NCBI GenBank assembly: GCA_050433985.1
Contig: JBNPWE010000011.1
Coordinates: forward strand, 1-64,000
Origin: JACIYW01 sp014359745
Lineage (GTDB): Bacteria; Pseudomonadota; Alphaproteobacteria; Rhodobacterales; Rhodobacteraceae
Length of the DNA: 64,000 nucleotides
Direction of reading: 5' to 3'
Positions 61,519-64,000 of the stretch are shown in pieces (positions within the stretch are counted from its first letter, which is position 1; the number at the start of each line of letters is the position of its first letter). Below the pieces are notes generated by a model. The model did not search any database, had not been told where the DNA came from, and was given only the letters and a program-made list of their open reading frames with translations. The translations under genes were made by a program, and so were the position numbers.

Positions 61519-62619
61519 TCAGGCCTCCAGCACAAGGGCGCTGCCAATCCCGCCCGCCGCCGCGATGGCCGCCACCCCAAAGCCGCGTTTCAGATCGTGG
61601 AAAAGCCGCACCGCCAGAATGGCCCCCGAGGCACCTATGGGATGCCCGCGCGCCAGCGCGCCGCCGCCCTGATTGACAAGCATCGGCTCGATCCCCGCCG
61701 CCGTCACACAGGCGATGGCCTGCACGGCATAGGCCTCCATTATCTCGGCGGCTGCCAGATCGGGGGCCAGATCGGAGGGGGGCAGCGCGCCTAGGGCTTG
61801 CCTGATCGCCGCAACGGGCGCCAGCCCCGGCACCATCACATCGCCGCCCACCGTGGCCCCGCCCGCAATCCGCCGTGCGCCCGTCACGCCCCGCGCGATC
61901 CGTTCCGACACCACCACGCAGAACGCCGCCGCATCGGCGGCAACCGCGGCATTGGCGGCGGTGATCGTGCCAACCAGCACCGGCGCCCGTGCGGCAAGAC
62001 GCGGCGTCAGCGCGCGGGTGAACCCGTCGTGCCGCGCCGACAGGCCCGGCAAGGGCACAATTTCGGCCTGCAGGCGTTCCCGCGCCGCCAGGCCACGCGC
62101 GTGGCTTGCCACCGCCCAGGCATCCTGCGCGGCGCGCGTGATGCCCAGATCCCGCCCCATCGCATCGGCGGCCGTGGCCATGTCGGGGTCACGATCGGGC
62201 CAGGGCGTAAAGGCCGGCTGATCATAGGCCACGGGCGGGCCGCCCATTGGATCGGTGCGAAACCGCAGCGGGCGGCGCGAATAGCTTTCCACCCCGCCCG
62301 CCACCACCACCTCGGCCTGCCCGCTGACGATCAGCGCCCGCGCCAGCCACAGCGCATCCAGCCCACCCGCGCATTGCCGATCAAGGCTTAGCCCAGCCAC
62401 CCCAAGCCCTGCCGCCAGCCCCGTCAGGCGCGCCGGATTGCCCCCGGCACCCAGCGCGTTTGACACGATCAGCTCATCCACCCGATCGGGCGGCACCCCC
62501 GCGTCGGCCAGACAGGCGGTGATTACCGGGGCTGCCAGCGCCTGGATCGACAGGGCGGCAAAGGCCCCGCCGCGCGGCATCACGGCGCTGCGCCGGGCGG
62601 CGATGATATAGGCGGTCAT
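61519..62619 (-). CDS. Thiolase-family protein lacking the C-terminal cysteine
   Basis: A 366-residue thiolase-fold protein, somewhat shorter than the usual 390. The acyl-accepting Cys is in LDRQCAGGLDALWLA and the His in ALARGHPIGASGA. The final CxGGGxG block reads AAIAAAGGIGSALVLEA, so the second catalytic Cys is Ala. It starts at ATG 62619, overlapping the ligase stop (ATGA). Without that Cys normal Claisen condensation or thiolysis is doubtful; a hydrolytic or altered condensing activity is possible. Confidence 0.85.
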   Translation of the reverse strand: MTAYIIAARRSAVMPRGGAFAALSIQALAAPVITACLADAGVPPDRVDELIVSNALGAGGNPARLTGLAAGLGVAGLSLDRQCAGGLDALWLARALIVSGQAEVVVAGGVESYSRRPLRFRTDPMGGPPVAYDQPAFTPWPDRDPDMATAADAMGRDLGITRAAQDAWAVASHARGLAARERLQAEIVPLPGLSARHDGFTRALTPRLAARAPVLVGTITAANAAVAADAAAFCVVVSERIARGVTGARRIAGGATVGGDVMVPGLAPVAAIRQALGALPPSDLAPDLAAAEIMEAYAVQAIACVTAAGIEPMLVNQGGGALARGHPIGASGAILAVRLFHDLKRGFGVAAIAAAGGIGSALVLEA

Positions 62620-63854
62620 TCCAACCCCTGCGCGATCGCGCGCAGATCGGTCTTGCCCGACGCCAACACCGGCCATTCGGCGCGCAGGTGCACCCGTCGC
62701 GGCGCCTTGAGCGGCCCCATCGCCGCCCGGCACGCGGCGCGCACCTCTGCCGGATCGGCGCTGCCGCTGATCACAGCATGCAGCACATGGCCGCGCAGGC
62801 CATCGGGCCGGGGAATGACGGCAGCGCGCACGACCCCCGGCAGTGTCAGCAGGAGCGCCTCTATCTCTTCGGGGAAGACATTATGATCGGCGATCGTCAC
62901 CATCCGGTTTCCGCGCCCGGCAAGAAACAGGTTCCCCGCCTCGATCCGCCCGAATTCACCAACCGAGAGCCAGCCGTCGCGCCAGACCGAGGCGCCGGGT
63001 GCATCCCCAGCGTAGCCATCGAAAAGATAGGGGCTTTGCACCCATATCTCGCCGGTTTCACCGTCGGGAACCGCGCGCCCGCACCGGTCGCGCACCTGGA
63101 TCGCAACGCCGGGATAGGCGCGGCCCACCGCCGCATCCGGCGTGTCTGGCCCGGCAAGTGCGATGAAACTGGTTTCCGCCGCGCCATAGAATTCCCGCAC
63201 CCGCGCGCCGGGAAACAACGCGGCAAGCCCTGCCCGCGTCACCGGGTCCAGCTTTGATCCGCCGACAAGCACATGCCGCAGGCCTGGCGCCGTGGCGCGC
63301 CCCGCCTCTATCATCAGGCGCAATTGCGCGGGCGTCGCATAAAGCACCGCCACCCCGCGCGCCGCGATCGCGGCAACCTGCCGATCGGGGCGCAACCGGT
63401 CCAACAGATGCAGATCGGCCCCCAGATGCAGCGCCTCGATCGCGCCGTAAAGCGCCAGCGAATGCACCAGCCGCCCCAGAACCGCAACGCCGGTTCCCGG
63501 CCCGATGCCGAAAAGACCTGCGTTCACGTCAAAGCTGCGGACCCACGACGCCTGGCTGCGCCGGATGCGGCGCGACGCCCCGGTGCTGCCAGAGGTAAGC
63601 GTCTCGAACATCGGAACCGCGCCTGCCTGCGGCAGGTCGCAATCCGCATGATCCCCCGCGCCGATCCGAAAAGCCCGGCCATCCGCCGCCCGATCCAGCG
63701 CGCAGGCCAATGCAGCAGGCCCAAGCGTATCGTCGATCACCCCGGTTTCCGAGGGCACCGGCCGCAGCCCCACCAGCCCCGTGGCATCGAAAACCCGTGC
63801 CCGGACATGCCTTGAAAAGCGATCACCGCATCCCTGTTGCGCAGAAGTGATCAT
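62616..63854 (-). CDS. Short AMP-dependent ligase (ANL superfamily)
   Basis: A 412-residue ANL enzyme, clearly shorter than the usual 500-550. The P-loop reads TLTSGSTGASRRI, where the common Pro-Lys is Ser-Arg. YGAAETSFIALAG, DGWLSVGEFGRI, FLAGRGNRMVTIADHNVFPE and the C-terminal Lys in LASGKTDLRAIA are present. ATG 63854 is the first ATG upstream of the family-like sequence, but its ribosome site is weak and the frame continues open to the right edge, so the protein may be longer. With the coupled thiolase it may activate and process an acyl chain; the partner may be CoA or a carrier protein. Confidence 0.82.
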   Translation of the reverse strand: MITSAQQGCGDRFSRHVRARVFDATGLVGLRPVPSETGVIDDTLGPAALACALDRAADGRAFRIGAGDHADCDLPQAGAVPMFETLTSGSTGASRRIRRSQASWVRSFDVNAGLFGIGPGTGVAVLGRLVHSLALYGAIEALHLGADLHLLDRLRPDRQVAAIAARGVAVLYATPAQLRLMIEAGRATAPGLRHVLVGGSKLDPVTRAGLAALFPGARVREFYGAAETSFIALAGPDTPDAAVGRAYPGVAIQVRDRCGRAVPDGETGEIWVQSPYLFDGYAGDAPGASVWRDGWLSVGEFGRIEAGNLFLAGRGNRMVTIADHNVFPEEIEALLLTLPGVVRAAVIPRPDGLRGHVLHAVISGSADPAEVRAACRAAMGPLKAPRRVHLRAEWPVLASGKTDLRAIAQGLE

Positions 63855-64000
63855 CGCGGATGCGCCCTTTGCAACCTTGTCTGTATCCTTGAAAGCGCGT
63901 GACAGATCATCCCCCCCTTTGCCAAAACCCTGCCCCATCACCGGCGCCCCCATATTGCGCGGCGGAATCGCGTTCGACAATGCCGCGTGGTTCCAGCGTG

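Noticed and set aside
58679..63900. BioR-type operator (TTAT-N2-ATAA) near bioMNY or the thiolase-ligase pair
   Set aside because: I looked for this palindrome in the upstream regions and did not see a match.

Overview
The window reads as chromosome of a GC-rich alphaproteobacterium, most likely of the Rhodobacterales (Rhodobacteraceae). The basis is the combination of three-component TRAP transporters, a NasS/NasT-controlled assimilatory nitrate operon, a BioMNY biotin transporter, a DUF2783 protein next to a flavin hydroxylase, and a fused indolepyruvate ferredoxin oxidoreductase. No genus can be named from the sequence alone. I found no rRNA or tRNA gene, CRISPR array or prophage.

Left region (1-20.4 kb). 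This is a catabolic block of two convergent operons. The + strand operon carries the end of an AtuA-type protein, a LIV-type ABC importer (ATPases, permeases, binding protein) with an acyl-CoA synthetase inside it, a biotin-dependent acyl-CoA carboxylase in three polypeptides, and an enoyl-CoA hydratase. The - strand operon carries an aldehyde dehydrogenase, a TRAP transporter (P, Q, M), an SDR and two acyl-CoA dehydrogenases. Together these match the gene classes of the acyclic terpene (Atu) / leucine-type route: import, CoA activation, dehydrogenation, carboxylation and hydration. A frameshifted, truncated second copy of AtuA coding sequence lies between the operons. The right border (19.7-20.4 kb) is a graveyard of two transposase remnants and a truncated Tat-signal gene, followed by an AT-rich stretch, which suggests an acquired or rearranged segment.

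Centre (20.9-38.6 kb). This holds a 1143-residue indolepyruvate ferredoxin oxidoreductase, a hotdog thioesterase, UDP-glucuronate epimerase plus UDP-glucose dehydrogenase (surface sugars), and a - strand operon of flavin hydroxylase, DUF2783, second TRAP transporter, VOC protein and an unidentified membrane protein. An OxyR with both redox cysteines is divergent from katG.

38.6-46.2 kb. An IclR regulator and a 4HBT thioesterase are divergent from the most unusual gene of the window: a single 907-residue protein joining an aryl-CoA flavin hydroxylase (salicylyl-CoA / 2-aminobenzoyl-CoA monooxygenase type) to a complete benzoate-type CoA ligase. With the thioesterase this suggests a compact route from salicylate or a similar aryl acid, through the CoA ester, to the hydroxylated acid (gentisate if the substrate is salicylate). 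A six-copy 19-bp tandem repeat runs off the 3' end of the IclR gene. A LysR regulator and the dTDP-rhamnose genes rfbC-rfbB-rfbD follow.

46.3-58.7 kb. A complete nitrate assimilation operon is read leftward: nasT, nasS, then a leader RNA with two small hairpins and a U-tailed terminator (an ANTAR-type attenuator), then nrtA, nrtB, a double-ATPase nrt gene, nirB, nirD, nasA and cobA. Most genes overlap by 1 to 4 bases.

58.9-64 kb. bioM-bioN-bioY and a nitroreductase are on the + strand. They converge on a thiolase lacking its C-terminal catalytic cysteine and a short AMP-ligase whose frame is still open at the window edge.
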